A stretch of 64,000 bases of DNA from Phaeodactylum tricornutum CCAP 1055/1 (taxonomy: Eukaryota > Bacillariophyta > Bacillariophyceae > Surirellales > Neidiaceae): the NCBI RefSeq assembly GCF_000150955.2, contig NC_011682.1, positions 351,521 through 415,520 of the forward strand, read 5' to 3'. The translations under genes and the position numbers were made by a program. Positions within the stretch are counted from its first letter, which is position 1. Every line of letters begins with the position of its first letter. Below, piece by piece: positions 19,117 through 30,407 of the stretch. The notes beneath the pieces were generated by a model. That model saw only the letters and a program-made list of their open reading frames with translations. It was not told where the DNA came from and made no database searches.

Positions 19117-20595
19117 TTAAACCAACCTGTTCTTGTTGTTGGTATTCATCCGCATCTTGTTGTCGCTGTTGTTACCCATTCTAGCTCGCGTGCTCTTCTC
19201 AGTTCGATCCTTGTTGGTGCTTTTTCCGGGACGCAATTTGTTAGCGAGCTCGCGCCTTTCGGCGTCTGGAGACTTGGCGGTATCTCGGTTGTTGGTCTCC
19301 ATCCGCATCTTGGTGCCGTTGTTGTTGCCCATTCTAGCTCGCGTGTTCTTCTCACTTCGATCCTCGTTAGTGCTTTTTCCGGGACGTTTTTTGTTAGCGA
19401 ACTCGCGCCTTTCGGCGTCTGGCGACCTGGTGGTGTCTCGGTTGTTGGTCTTCATCCGCATCTTGTTGTTGTTGTTGTTGTTGTTGTTGTTGCCCATTCT
19501 AGCTCGCGTATTCTTCTCAGTTCGATCCTTGTTGGTGCTTTCTGGGCGTTATTTGTTAGCGAACTCGCACCTTTCGGCGTCTGGCGACTTGGCGGTATCT
19601 CGGTTGTTGGTCTTCATCATCTTGTTGTTGTTGTTGCCCATTCTAGCTCGCGTATTCTTCTCAGTTCAATCCTTGTTGGTGCTTTCTGGGCGCAATTGTT
19701 AGCGAGCTCGCGCCTTTCGGCGTCTGGAGACTTGGCGGTATCTCGGTTGTTGGTCTCCATCCGCATCTTGGTGCCGTTGTTGTTGCCCATTCTAGCTCGC
19801 GTGTTCTTCTCACTTCGATCCTCGTTAGTGCTTTTTCCGGGACGTTTTTTGTTAGCGAACTCGCGCCTTTCGGCGTCTGGCGACCTGGTGGTGTCTCGGT
19901 TGTTGGTCTTCATCCGCATCTTGTTGTTGTTGTTGTTGTTGTTGTTGCCCATTCTAGCTCGCGTATTCTTCTCAGTTCGATCCTTGTTGGTGCTTTCTGG
20001 GCGTTATTTGTTAGCGAACTCGCACCTTTCGGCGTCTGGCGACTTGGCGGTATCTCGGTTGTTGGTCTTCATCATCTTGTTGTTGTTGTTGCCCATTCTA
20101 GCTCGCGTATTCTTCTCAGTTCAATCCTTGTTGGTGCTTTCTGGGCGCAATTGTTAGCGAGCTCGCGCCTTTCGGCGTCTGGCGACCTGGCGGTGTCTCG
20201 GTTGTTGGTCTTCATCATGTTGTTGTTGTTGTTGTTGCCCATTCTAGCTCGCGTATTCTTCTCAGTTCGATCCTTGTTGGTGCTTTCTTCGGGACGCAAT
20301 TTGTTGGCGAGCTCGCGCCTTTCGGCGTCTGGCGACTGGCGGTATCTCGGTTGTTGGTCTTCATCATCTTGTTGTTGTTCTTGTTGCCCATTCTAGCTCG
20401 CGTGTTCTTCTCACTTCGATCATGGTTGGCTAGCTGTCCTCTAATCTCATGTGTCAACTTGCTTTCCCTCCCCACTGTCGAATTCTTTGGCGAGAGATTT
20501 CCATTGATTGACTCATGTTGACCATGAGAGCATACGAACTGTACCTGGGCAAACCATATCAACGCAGTTAGTACACAACTGATTCGGATACTCAT
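19117..20595 (-). pseudogene. Secreted tandem-repeat protein gene, frameshifted
   Basis: From ATG 20595 on the minus strand there is a clear signal peptide (MSIRISCVLTALIWFAQ, ending near FVCS), a short spacer and then nine copies of a repeat of about 50 residues. Each copy has a TRARMGNNN(N)K core, an M/K/TNNRDTA segment, SPDAERRELAN and KSTNKDRTEK. The copies are not all in one frame. Spacing of the conserved CCCATTCTAG anchor (plus strand) is a multiple of three except for three intervals (20387 to 20238, 20238 to 20092, and 19786 to 19637), each one base short. The three losses add to three, so the first and last copies share a frame that ends with TAA at 19117. It may be a broken gene, or the shifts may be spliced around. 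Function unknown. Confidence 0.55.
19145..20450. repeat. Tandem repeat array of about 150-bp units with a duplicated 458-bp block
   Basis: Nine units share the anchor CCCATTCTAGCTCGCG at 19175, 19328, 19493, 19637, 19786, 19948, 20092, 20238 and 20387. Unit lengths are 144 to 165 bp, partly because of a variable GTT run (nine copies near 19465, eight near 19923). A three-unit block starting at 19297 recurs at 19755, so a 458-bp duplication was added on top of the basic array. The GTT runs encode the poly-Asn part of the minus-strand product. Confidence 0.92.
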
Positions 20596-21784
20596 GCTGC
20601 GAGATTATGTTGGGATGTAGAGCGTTGAGACAAGCAATGAGATATCACAATGTTGCCGTCCTGAACGCACAATTTCTAACTGACTGCGAAAATCATATTT
20701 TTGTATTTTCGGAACTGTTTTAGGCGATATCGAATTTAAATATAAACAACTATTTGGGAATTCCAGCAGTAACAAAACGATCCTTGTCGTTAATGTAAGT
20801 AATGCAATATTCTCCAGTGACTGACTTGCTTGCAGACAACTTCTTGTCCCTAAAAGAATAAGTCTTGTTAAAGTAAATGTCTTTTCGTTATATTCACATG
20901 AAGCAATATGTAATTATGATCAAACCGGAAAATTTACAATTAATCTCAGCCTTTCGCTCTCATTCGCCACGACCTCCTGATAATTTATTGACAGAGAGAA
21001 TGTACGACGTCAATGTTCTCCCACCAAAATTCGCTATAGATTCCGTTGAAAGTTTACCTCGCAGCTATTTTACTAACAAGACTTATGCTCTATAGATGTT
21101 TATTTCGATGTGACTGTGGATGAAACAAAGGATCTTACCATTTCGATGTGAGAGAAACAAAGGATCTTACCCTGCCCTTTAAAAGCTTTTGACGTAAAGT
21201 GTATCGTTACAGCGATTCCAAAACCATCCAGCTGCCAGCTCACGGTCAGCCGTTCAACAGAAAGTTATTAATAGAAGGCGCGATGGCATTCGTCGTACCG
21301 TACCTGTTTACTATGTTTGGCGTTCCGATATGCTCTGCATTGCGCGCCTGCTGAGTTCCTGTGTTGCCCCCTTGTAGTCACCATTATGTGTTCCAATAGC
21401 GGCCTCGCTTTTGCTTCTATATCGCAACCGAAGGGAAGACGATGTTATAAATAAGGAACGGTTCCCATTGTGGATCCACGCTTTTTAGTATGCTATTCGG
21501 GAACGGTAGCAAAAAAAAATATTTGCAGCAATTTGTATAATCAGTCAAATTTTGCACCTTTTCTGACTTCCATTGCCGCTAAATGGATGACTTTCGACTG
21601 ACTCGCAGCTCTCATCCATATCAAAGTGCTCGACTATGTTCAGTATATTGTGACAGATGTCTGTCCATTTCAATTTCCACGTACCACTGGTTACATCAAT
21701 GGACTGCAAATAAAGGTATGGATAGTCCAACTCTCGTACTCATAAAAAAAAGTGTAATGCAGTGAAAAGGCGGAACGAAAAACA
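20596..21784. other. Intergenic region upstream of the chitin synthase-like gene
   Basis: About 1.2 kb, AT-rich in the first half, with no supportable gene. Two near-copies of a short sequence (ATTTCGATGTGA followed by GAAACAAAGGATCTTACC) occur at about 21103-21172. Several polypyrimidine stretches are present but no tRNA-like arm. Confidence 0.45.
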
Positions 21785-24659
21785 ATGGCTAAAGAGAAAA
21801 AAACAGAAAATACCTCTGTACCGGCTGAGCATATGGATGCAGCTGATCGGACGGTGCGATCAGGTATAGGCAGTGACGATACAGCAGAGCCAGTTGCAAT
21901 GTCGACCTTTCTAAAACAAAATCGTTTAACAAAAAATGAGATTTCCACCGAATCAGTCAAAAGTCAAGCGGACGTCTTGGGCGCCTTGGCTCGATGTTCA
22001 ATAGGAGGACAAAGAGAAACACACGCTGAAAATGTTTTATCTTCCGCTTCTACTGATAAATTGTCGATGTCGTTGGTCAAGGACGGCGCGACCACAAACG
22101 CCTTGAATTTTCCACTCTTTTCAGACACTGGAAGTATTTCCGAATCCTCCGAGGAGCCTTGGGTGCAGGATTTGGAAGAAGTACCGTTCGGTCATGATGG
22201 CCACTCCGTCCAAAAGCAAGTCGCAGTGAAGGAATACGATGTTGAAGCAACGTTTGAAAACAACGGGAGGAACAATTGTATGGAAGTGAATGCCATTGAC
22301 ATCGTTGATGATGAAATCTCCACTAGCGCTAGTAGGATGAAGATGTCTTCATCGAGAGTCCCCGTTTTGCGCATCGAACGTGGTGATATGCGCTGGTTGG
22401 CCCACGGCTATAAAGAAATGTCTCCCTTATCGAACAAAGTGTACTTTACATCGCTGGAAGCTATGGACCGAGTCGTTGATAGAGAGTCTATCTCAGGCTT
22501 TGGACTATCTGGTGTTGCCAGCTCAAAACGTGTGATATCGGTGTGCATACCTTGCTACAATGAGGATGCGTCTGCCCTGAAGCGATCGTTGACGTCACTT
22601 GCAAAGCAGAACCTTCCGGCCGATGTGACGATGGAGATTCTTGTTGCAATGGATGGTGTGGTACAATTGTCTGACTCTATGGCGGCATATCTATCGGAGC
22701 TGTTTGGAATCAGCTTCATAGTTGGGCACGAGAACAATCCTTTTGAACGTCTTCAAACACCAAACACTGTCGTAGTAGAGCCTATATTCGAGGACAAGAA
22801 CATGTTTGGTGCGAACCTAGCGCTCTTGATCAAGAGAAAGAACCTCCGCAAGGTCAATTCTCAGGAGTGGTGGCTTCGCTCACATGCTCCAGCCTCTCTC
22901 TGTGAGTTTGCATTTGCCACAGATTGCGGCATCACGTTTGATACAAATTGTCTACAACTGATGTTGAAACGTTTCGATATCGACCCCAACATGTCCGGCT
23001 TGACCGGTTACCAGCGAGTAATGTCCGCTAAGATGCAAGGTGATGGCAGGTTTGAGATTTTGACTGACCCTGTAGGATGTTTCCTGCGCTTGCTACAGAG
23101 TTACGATTTTGAGGTATGCGTCTGATCGTTACGATGAAAACATCCTTGAGCCAATTCTAACCAGCAGTCTTTCTCATTGTCTTTAGGTGAGCCAGTCCAC
23201 AACAAAATCATTGTTGGACTCGATTGGTTTCATTCCAGTCCTTCCAGGTCCGTGTTCTTTCTTCCGTACAAAACACCTTCAAGGAGTACTAGACGAGTAC
23301 TTCTCACTGACCACGGAGACTATAAAGGGGGGTCGTGGAGGTATTGTTCTTGGGAATGTCCAACTAGCAGAAGATCGATTCCCTCCCGTACTTTTGACAT
23401 TTCGTTCCAAAGACAGCTGTAAAGATGCAGGGCTTGTTCGGCCGAAAACTGGTTTCGAACACGACGCAGTCTTCTACTTTGAAGCAGAAAAACCTTTACG
23501 TCAGCTTGTGACTCAGCGACGCAGGTGGATTAATGGAGCATACACGGCTGTTTACTGGGTGCTTTTGGATTCTTGGATTCGAAAGGCCGACCACTCCATT
23601 TTTACCAAGCTGGGAGCAAGCTTAATTCTCTTCATTGAGTTTGCGCAGGGAGCATTGGTTCGCACATGCGTTCCGGCCACTCTGGCGTGCGGACTGATGT
23701 ATATGTGCACCATTTTCCCTTCGGTGTATGCAAACGACGCCGAAAAGGTTCGAGATATTTTGGACGGAGGAACTGTTGAGCCTAGCCTCGTGGGTATCGG
23801 GGCAGCTGCTGCTTTCTTCTACCTTTCTCTTTTTGCCGTCTTCATTTTCTCCCACACACCCCGTGCCATCCCGGTGACAGATGATAATGGAGAAGTGCAC
23901 TGGAGGAGCGATAGCTCCAGCGCATATCGCCCCCGCATATTCTTTCTTGCCTTTGTTGTCAATGCAATTACAATTGCTGTTTTTGTGTATGTTGGCGTGG
24001 GTGTGTTCATGATTGTTGGCTGGCAAGGTACACCAGGATATTTTCAAGCGCTTTGTCTACTGATGGCGCTGCCATATTTGGTGGCACTTATGGATGGTTT
24101 GATCAACAGTGAACGTCCAAACCTACGGGCCGTCTGGAACATGTTGATGCTGTTTCCTATCTTTCTGATCAGCTCTGTTTGGTTTTACGTCTGGCTTCCT
24201 TGTTACGCCAGTGCACGCATTTCAGATCTATCTTGGGGAAATCGGGATTGTAGCGGCCAATCTTGCAAAAGCAGCGATGTTGCCATTTACAGGGCGTACC
24301 TTGGGCGTGTTGTCAGTATTTCTTTGGTTATCATCAACACGTTGCTCACGGGGTCGATTATTGGAGTGGGTAACTTTGTTGACGGATTCTTGACCATTGT
24401 TTTATTCTCCCTTCTCGTGCTTAACATGATGCTTCACTTGGGCAACCTCTTGGACATGCTGGTGAGGCTTTGCTTTACGCGTATTCCTCGTTGGGTGTGT
24501 GGAGAGGCTCCTGTCTATCTGAAAAAGCAAGATAACGAAGTGAACAAGAGTGCACCCGCTTCTGAAATTAGCAGCCACGATGACGAAAGTGGAGACGGAT
24601 CAATTGCGAGCGAGTCACCGACACCGATTGGGCCCGGTCGATGGAGAATTGACTTTTGA
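21785..24659 (+). CDS. Chitin synthase-like family 2 glycosyltransferase, two exons
   Basis: Processive membrane glycosyltransferase that most resembles chitin synthases (UDP-GlcNAc to beta-1,4-GlcNAc polymer). Model: join(21785..23113, 23187..24659), 933 residues. The 73-bp intron has a GTATGC donor and TTTAG acceptor, and joining gives YDFEVSQSTTKSL followed by PVLPGPCSFFR, the usual chitin synthase order. Motifs: ISVCIPCYNEDA near residue 250, the DxD-equivalent FATDCGITFD, the acceptor-site LAEDRFPP near 504, and the catalytic QRRRW near 553. At least six membrane segments follow (for example FVVNAITIAVFVYVGVGV and MLMLFPIFLISSVWFYVWL). The first 240 or so residues are polar and cytosolic. 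The tail is acidic/serine-rich. Substrate remains an inference. Confidence 0.87.
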
Positions 24660-25034
24660 CGTTCGTAAAGAGCCGTCAGTTTGAAATTATGGATAATGGA
24701 GCATACCTACATGGGACCAGCAGGCTCGGTAGGTTTTGGTGTGATATTGTCCACGATAGAATTTCTGTTAGTAATAACTATTAGACATAGTTTGTTGATG
24801 TTATATCACATCTACTGAAGTAGACCGTGCAAATCACTCCTCCGTTTCCAAACAGTCCCCATTCCGAAGCCACCCGCAAGAAATCTATATACCATTGTCG
24901 TTCGAATTGGACGACGCTTATAAGCCCCTTCCAAAGCCCAGCGATTGCTTAAACCCCATCGTCTCCACGATGAATGCTAGAGGGTTTTTTACAAAGTGCA
25001 GATGATACTTTGAATCACTGATTGGGTCACCCAA
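24660..25034. other. Convergent intergenic region
   Basis: Non-coding sequence between the chitin synthase-like gene and the first phosphatase-like gene, holding both 3' ends. Nothing else recognised. Confidence 0.45.
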
Positions 25035-26780
25035 TCATTCATGCGTCAATTCTCTCTCAGCATCATCTTCTTCGATAATCTGCAGCACTGAAGCTAGCCA
25101 TGCACTCTCACCGTCGTCTTGATTCAAATAAATTTCCATGGCCTCCTCCGCTGCTTCCACCTTATCGATTTGGACGGGAATATCAACTTTTTCTGAATTT
25201 CCGTCATTTGCGTGAGTCTCTTCAATGACTGAAGCAACATTGTTCACCTGTGTTCTTCCTTTACCGTTGGAATTCCCAAACAAATCCATTGGCGCAGAAG
25301 GATCAAATGACGAAAGAGACGATTTGGAAAGTGCTGTAGCAATGGTCCCATTTGCGCCAATGGCACCGACGGTCACAGTCTTTCCGCTACCCAACCAAGA
25401 TGACGAGCCCTGATTTTTACGTTTCGCAATCAATTCAAATTTTCCCCGCTGCTCGTTGCTTTTGCTGGTACTCCCTATATTGGAAACGACAGTACCACCA
25501 ATGGCGGCTACGCCAGCCGCTCCCACTGCTGTATTGGAGATAGCGATTTCCGGTCCTGCCACCTCCATTTGTCGAGCCAACCGAGCTTGATGATCGCGCT
25601 GTTCTTGCTGAAGCTTAAGCTTCCTTTGTGCTTGGTAGGCATCTTCAATTGCCTTCTGTTCATTTTCGTACAGCTGGTCTTTGATGTTAACGTATTCGCT
25701 CGTTTCCCGGAGTTCTTGCAAAACGCTTGAACCCTCCCGGAGTGCTTGGGTGTACGACGCGTTTGGATTGGCTTGACTTTTTTGCCATAAAGCGTTCACA
25801 CTGGCGTATTTCATATCTTGACGCAATTCTCCAGGTGCGAATTCCAACTCGTGCACTCGATGTAATGGAATGCCACCAATCATACAGGATAACAGCGCCG
25901 GACCAGTTCCATCCGGAAATACTAGCAGAATGGTGTCTCCTGAGTACTGCGTCTCTAGAATCGAAATGAGCTGTCGCAATCGCACATACTGGTCCTCTAG
26001 CGTTTCGTGCGGGGTCCCATCCGTATGCGGCGGTGGTCGCCCCCCACGACCTTGCGGTCCGGCCTCGGTGGCATCCAGAGCCCATACAGCCGGTTCCGTC
26101 CTCGACTTGCGCGTCATATCCCAGGCCCCGATCCCGCGTGGATCTAAGTAGGTAAACTCCGGGACGAGACGATCGCGACCCACTTTGAGCTCCCGACCAA
26201 TAATGTTCGCCGTGTCAATGGCGGACGCCGCCAAGCTGTACTTGACAATCGTGGGCCGTCCATCACCGCCATTCTCCTGGATCATATCTAATTGTCGACA
26301 AGCTTCGACGACTTGCGCTTCTCCTCGGGGTGACAAGGCGTCTTCGCGATTCGTCAAGAACAAGGGGTTGGTGCTCCAAATGTCTTGCTCTTCTAACAAG
26401 GATGTACCCACCCGTAGGAAGGAATACGTATTGGCGAGACCACGGAGGCAAGGAAATTGAACGAGCTGAGCGTGCGCTGGACAAGTCGGTTGACTTAAAG
26501 CCACAGTCATGCACGGAGCAACCGTGGATGCCAATAAAAAGCGACGGCGACTGGTGGAGCCAATGTTGGATCCACGTTTTTCCATGGTTGATATATTGTC
26601 CTCTTCGTGGTTTCTGTCGTTCTCATCCAAGACTGATTTAGCTGGTAGCCTAGAAGAGCTGTGCGTAGAAAAAGCGAAAGAGGATGGCCGATAAGAAGGC
26701 GCCAGTAAGGCTTGGACGAAGTTTGGCTGAGACAACGAACAAGTCAGAGCCAACAGTAGGACTTTAGCAGCAGTACCCAT
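25035..26780 (-). CDS. Thylakoid-lumen-targeted histidine-phosphatase-like protein, catalytic residues missing (paralogue A)
   Basis: 581 residues. The N terminus is a signal peptide (VLLLALTCSLSQ) followed by a transit-like region and then a twin-arginine signal, SRRRFLLASTVAP, ending near CPAHAQ; this predicts delivery to the thylakoid lumen. The next 250 residues follow the phosphoglycerate mutase/histidine phosphatase plan: TYSFLRVGTSLLEEQD stands where LVRHGET is expected, and SPRGEAQV, KYSLAASAIDTAN, GIGAWDM and LLVFPDGTGPALLS fall in the expected order. The RHG histidine is replaced by Val, the second arginine by Ala/Ser, and the SHG histidine by PDG, so it is probably not a phosphatase. 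A charged coiled-coil stretch and a short hydrophobic Gly/Ala stretch precede a C-terminal AWLASVLQIIEED motif shared with paralogue B. Confidence 0.75.
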   Translation of the reverse strand: MGTAAKVLLLALTCSLSQPNFVQALLAPSYRPSSFAFSTHSSSRLPAKSVLDENDRNHEEDNISTMEKRGSNIGSTSRRRFLLASTVAPCMTVALSQPTCPAHAQLVQFPCLRGLANTYSFLRVGTSLLEEQDIWSTNPLFLTNREDALSPRGEAQVVEACRQLDMIQENGGDGRPTIVKYSLAASAIDTANIIGRELKVGRDRLVPEFTYLDPRGIGAWDMTRKSRTEPAVWALDATEAGPQGRGGRPPPHTDGTPHETLEDQYVRLRQLISILETQYSGDTILLVFPDGTGPALLSCMIGGIPLHRVHELEFAPGELRQDMKYASVNALWQKSQANPNASYTQALREGSSVLQELRETSEYVNIKDQLYENEQKAIEDAYQAQRKLKLQQEQRDHQARLARQMEVAGPEIAISNTAVGAAGVAAIGGTVVSNIGSTSKSNEQRGKFELIAKRKNQGSSSWLGSGKTVTVGAIGANGTIATALSKSSLSSFDPSAPMDLFGNSNGKGRTQVNNVASVIEETHANDGNSEKVDIPVQIDKVEAAEEAMEIYLNQDDGESAWLASVLQIIEEDDAERELTHE

Positions 26781-27224
26781 ATCTCTTCACTTTTCGGAGA
26801 TTCTTGACAGTAATTGCGTTCGTTGGCACGCTTCTGTCGAATAGACAAACAAAAGAATGCTTGCTGTCAGTGCTATGTCTGTTAGCCATGTTTCTCTCGA
26901 TAGGCTTCGATGATGGCAAAGATACGAAAAGTTATCGGAATACTGGCGTGTGTCGGCAGCTGCTAAAATCGGACTGTCATGCTTTCGCCTGCGGGCATTT
27001 TTGAATCACGAGAAATACGGGAATCGCTGCCGAATTTCAAAGATCCGTGACGTAAGCAAAAAACGACACGATCCAACTTCGTGATGGAATGTTTCTCGTA
27101 CACGTTACGTGAACCCACTGTCAACGTTTCTTACTGCTAGTAAGCTATCATGAAACGGGTCGCTCGTTTCGAAAGCGGACAAGAGTTCTAGAGGCCATCG
27201 ATAACAACAACTCAATCACTCGCT
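26781..27224. other. Shared divergent promoter of the phosphatase-like pair
   Basis: This 444-bp spacer separates the start codons of two related genes transcribed away from each other. It contains TGACAGT near 26808 and ACTGTCA near 27118. No gene is supported; a short frame at 26804-27004 has no domain. Confidence 0.5.
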
Positions 27225-29147
27225 ATGAATTGCCGCATTGCACTAATACTAGGTGAAGCATATCTGATACTGAGAATTTCCTCTTTTCAACCTGGGGGAG
27301 GATGGAGGCGTATAGCTTCCTCTGGAAAAAAAGCCCAACAACAATCCGGTAGTCGTTCGAAAAGCGTACTTTCCATATCTCCCAAGCGGCGCGCGGTAGA
27401 AAATGACAACAATCGTGGCGATGCAAATCGTCCGATAGGATCCTCTCTGGACCGCAGATCTTTTTGTGTGCAGGGCACTGTACCTTTTGCGTTGGCACTT
27501 GCTGGTAGCATCCAACCTGGTGCGGCACAAGCACGAGGACTGGTCCAGTTCCCGCTCAGCAAGCCCTTGAGCAACACATACCACTTTATGCGTGTCGGGA
27601 CAACTCTTCTGGAAGAAGACGATATTTGGAGCACCAACCCGCTCTTCTTGACCAACAGCGAGGACTCACTTTCACCCCGAGGAGAAGCACAGGTACTACA
27701 GGTTTGTCAGCAAATCATTGACTCTCCTCGCGGTCGTCCCACTGTTCTCAAATACAGTTTGGCCGCTGCTTGCATCGACACAGCTAATGTGATTGCTCGC
27801 GACTTGAAAATTGGTGGCGACCGCCTCATTCCTGAGTTCGTGTTTATGGACCCACGGGGTATTGGTGCCTGGGACATGTCACGAAAAACGGAGACCTACC
27901 CAGCTGTCTGGGCCATGGATGCGGCCGAAGCCGGTAACGATGGACTCGGCGGACGACCACCGCCCAATACTGACGGCACCGCACACGAAACGCTGGGAGA
28001 TCAATACATACGACTACGTCAACTGCTATCATCGCTCGAAACACAGTATTCAGGAGATACCATTCTCTTGATATTTCCTGATGGAACAGGACCCGCACTC
28101 TTATCCTGCATGATGGCAGGAATCCCCTATGCGCGCACACACGAACTCGAGTTCCGGCCAGGAGAAATTCGCCTTGACGTCACCCCTGCATCTATACAAG
28201 ACACGTTGAGGCAGAAGGAGGACGATGCCACATTATACATGGAAACTATTTCGAAGGGTAACATCAAATTGAAAGAATTGCGCAACTCGGACAATATTGT
28301 CAGTCGTAAAGACCAGCTGACCAATCAGGAGCAACGTAATCTAGAAATGGCTTTGGTCAAGAAACAACAGGAACGTCTTATCATGGAAGATCGCGAAAAA
28401 CAGGATAGGAACGCAAGACAGAAGCAAATCGTCGCGAATGACCGAAGCGACAACAGCAATTCTGCTGAAACTGGGATTTCGATACCAACACTCGGTTTGG
28501 CAGTGGCAGGCGTGGCCGGTATTGGTGGGGTTGTGCTTTCCAACATAAGCCCACGTGAAACGGCTGAAAACGTGATTGGGGCCATGAATGCCACAACTGG
28601 AGATAATTCTTGGGGAAGCAAGATGACGAATACTACAGATACATTAGAAGTCAACAGTACAATGAATCTGTTTGACATTAAAAAGCCTGTCGATCTTTTT
28701 GGTAATCTTGCAAACGCCACTAGCAGAACGACACAAATGAACGCGAGTCTCTCGTCACGGCTTCCTAACGTATCGAATTTCAACAGCTCGAGATCAGATG
28801 CATATAGCGGCATGAGTGATTCCGACAAAAGTGACGAAGACGACCTATATTCGCAGCCAAAAGTCCCTGCTTATGTTGAGCCCGACGGTGGCGAAGGTTG
28901 GTTGGCTAGTTTGCAACAAATCATCCAAGAAGGAGAAGACCTTGTCCAGGCAGATCGGAATACGTCCAAAAGCGAAACGTCGTCCTCTCCATCACAGGAA
29001 GTGACGCTTGTTGAGGAAGGTGCGCAGGATTGGGTGCAACAACTAATGGAAGCCAATAGCAATGAGAAGGGATCAATAGATTCACAATCTGCACTGGAAG
29101 GCGAGAAATCGAAGTCAGCGAGAGTGAATGGGGACAGTGAATCATAA
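27225..29147 (+). CDS. Thylakoid-lumen-targeted histidine-phosphatase-like protein, catalytic residues missing (paralogue B)
   Basis: 640 residues from ATG 27225; the N terminus lacks a strong signal peptide, so a short 5' intron or another start is possible. It has a twin-arginine-like segment, DRRSFCVQGTVPFALALAG, ending in AAQARG, before the conserved core LVQFPLSKPLSNTYHFMRVG. The core matches paralogue A closely (LEEDDIWSTNPLFLTNSEDS, RGIGAWDMSRKTE, YSGDTILLIFPDGTGPALLS) and shares the loss of the RHG and SHG histidines. The C-terminal GWLASLQQIIQEGED element is also shared. The rest of the C-terminal half is Ser/Thr/Asn-rich. A degenerate tandem duplication straddles the stop codon. Confidence 0.72.
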   Translation: MNCRIALILGEAYLILRISSFQPGGGWRRIASSGKKAQQQSGSRSKSVLSISPKRRAVENDNNRGDANRPIGSSLDRRSFCVQGTVPFALALAGSIQPGAAQARGLVQFPLSKPLSNTYHFMRVGTTLLEEDDIWSTNPLFLTNSEDSLSPRGEAQVLQVCQQIIDSPRGRPTVLKYSLAAACIDTANVIARDLKIGGDRLIPEFVFMDPRGIGAWDMSRKTETYPAVWAMDAAEAGNDGLGGRPPPNTDGTAHETLGDQYIRLRQLLSSLETQYSGDTILLIFPDGTGPALLSCMMAGIPYARTHELEFRPGEIRLDVTPASIQDTLRQKEDDATLYMETISKGNIKLKELRNSDNIVSRKDQLTNQEQRNLEMALVKKQQERLIMEDREKQDRNARQKQIVANDRSDNSNSAETGISIPTLGLAVAGVAGIGGVVLSNISPRETAENVIGAMNATTGDNSWGSKMTNTTDTLEVNSTMNLFDIKKPVDLFGNLANATSRTTQMNASLSSRLPNVSNFNSSRSDAYSGMSDSDKSDEDDLYSQPKVPAYVEPDGGEGWLASLQQIIQEGEDLVQADRNTSKSETSSSPSQEVTLVEEGAQDWVQQLMEANSNEKGSIDSQSALEGEKSKSARVNGDSES

Positions 29148-29210
29148 CATGATTATTCCTGCATTGAGAGGCGAGAGATCGAAGTCAGCCAGAGTGAACG
29201 GGGACAGAAT
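29093..29210. repeat. Imperfect tandem duplication at the 3' end of paralogue B
   Basis: A stretch including GGCGAGAAATCGAAGTCAGC (from about 29100) recurs with a few changes from about 29169, a period near 69 bases. The first copy contains the stop codon region; the second lies in the 3' untranslated region. Confidence 0.75.
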
Positions 29211-30407
29211 CATGGCATGCTTGTCGGACCAAGATGGGGCGGATCCTAGTTTCATGCCTAAGGGACTTCCTCTTAGCAAAAAAGTAAAGGAATATGCATC
29301 CCTTGTAACCCATTTTTTGGCAAATGCGTTAGTCAAAGGCACGTACACATCGTTCGCTGTGAATGCCAATCTCTTTCTGTTCAGAATGAAAGCATCAAAG
29401 AGCTTGGCCAGTTCATTTGCATTAGCTCCGCGGACGGAGTACAGTTCGAAAAAAGAAGCATAACTTCCGTTTTGGTACAGTTATCTGTAAACTAAATAAG
29501 TAGAGAAAATCCGCTTATGTAAAGGGGTTGGGAAAAGTTGGAAAACTTCGAGAAGGGGACAGACCGTGTTCAGTCTAAGTAGCTTCAATTAGCGCCAGTA
29601 TTTTATTAACTATTCAAACGATTAAAACTAAACATTGTGAAGTAGACTCACAGTCAGATGCCGACCGTTACCTATTGCCCAACAGCAGTCACTCACCTCC
29701 GCCTGTGAACAACTGTGTAAACGGCGATGGCTCCAGTTTCCAAACGGTAAAGTTAATACAATCAGCTCCGTACGGAAGGTTTGAGCTATTGTTTGCTTCC
29801 CTTCAAAGTTCTCTCGATCCCTGCAAGAAGGAAAATCTGTCGACAAACGTACAGCCCCGACACGGAAATATGCAATTCCAGCCCAAATGACTACAATGAG
29901 CTGGAACGTAGAAGTCCCCAAGCTTCATCTGTCGATTTCCTTCTGTTTGTGGTTCAATCAAGTAGCGCACATCGTTTTGGGGAACAATCCGGCCCATTGG
30001 AGAGGTTTGTTACCAAAACAAACTTGTTTCCTTTGTGGTGGCAGGGCAACATCTCTCATCGGATGCACTGCGATAAGTATCTTGGCGGGAAACGTTGGCG
30101 TCTGTAACAAATCTTGACCATCTGTTTGAGTACTTAATAAAATAAAGTGTGCAGAACAAAGCTGCTTATATTGAAGACGTTCTTTCCTCTTTTAGGAGTT
30201 TCTGACTTTTTCCAAATCCCCTTTACAGTTAGCGAATTTTTCCAAATAAATATGCGGACGACGGACTTACAGTTCCCCATTCATTCGCCATCCATCGTCT
30301 CCAAATAGCGTTACACTCTCGAGGTCCTCTCTTCATGTCTACATACCGTTGTATCGATCGCATCATTGGAATACATTTCTTCACATTAATTGGTGCAGGC
30401 ATTGACC
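29211..30407. other. Intergenic region upstream of NVL
   Basis: About 1.2 kb without a supportable gene. Short frames on both strands show no domain. The proximal part contains ACAGTTAGCG near 30226. Confidence 0.45.

Noticed and set aside
19133-20157. Long hydrophobic plus-strand frames (rich in LLLLLPILARVFFS) over the repeat array
   Set aside because: They are the antisense of the Asn/Lys/Arg-rich repeats; the minus strand has the signal peptide and start, so the plus frames are shadows.
29128-29463. 111-residue frame after paralogue B
   Set aside because: It begins within the tandem duplication and shows no domain; it is more likely 3' untranslated sequence.
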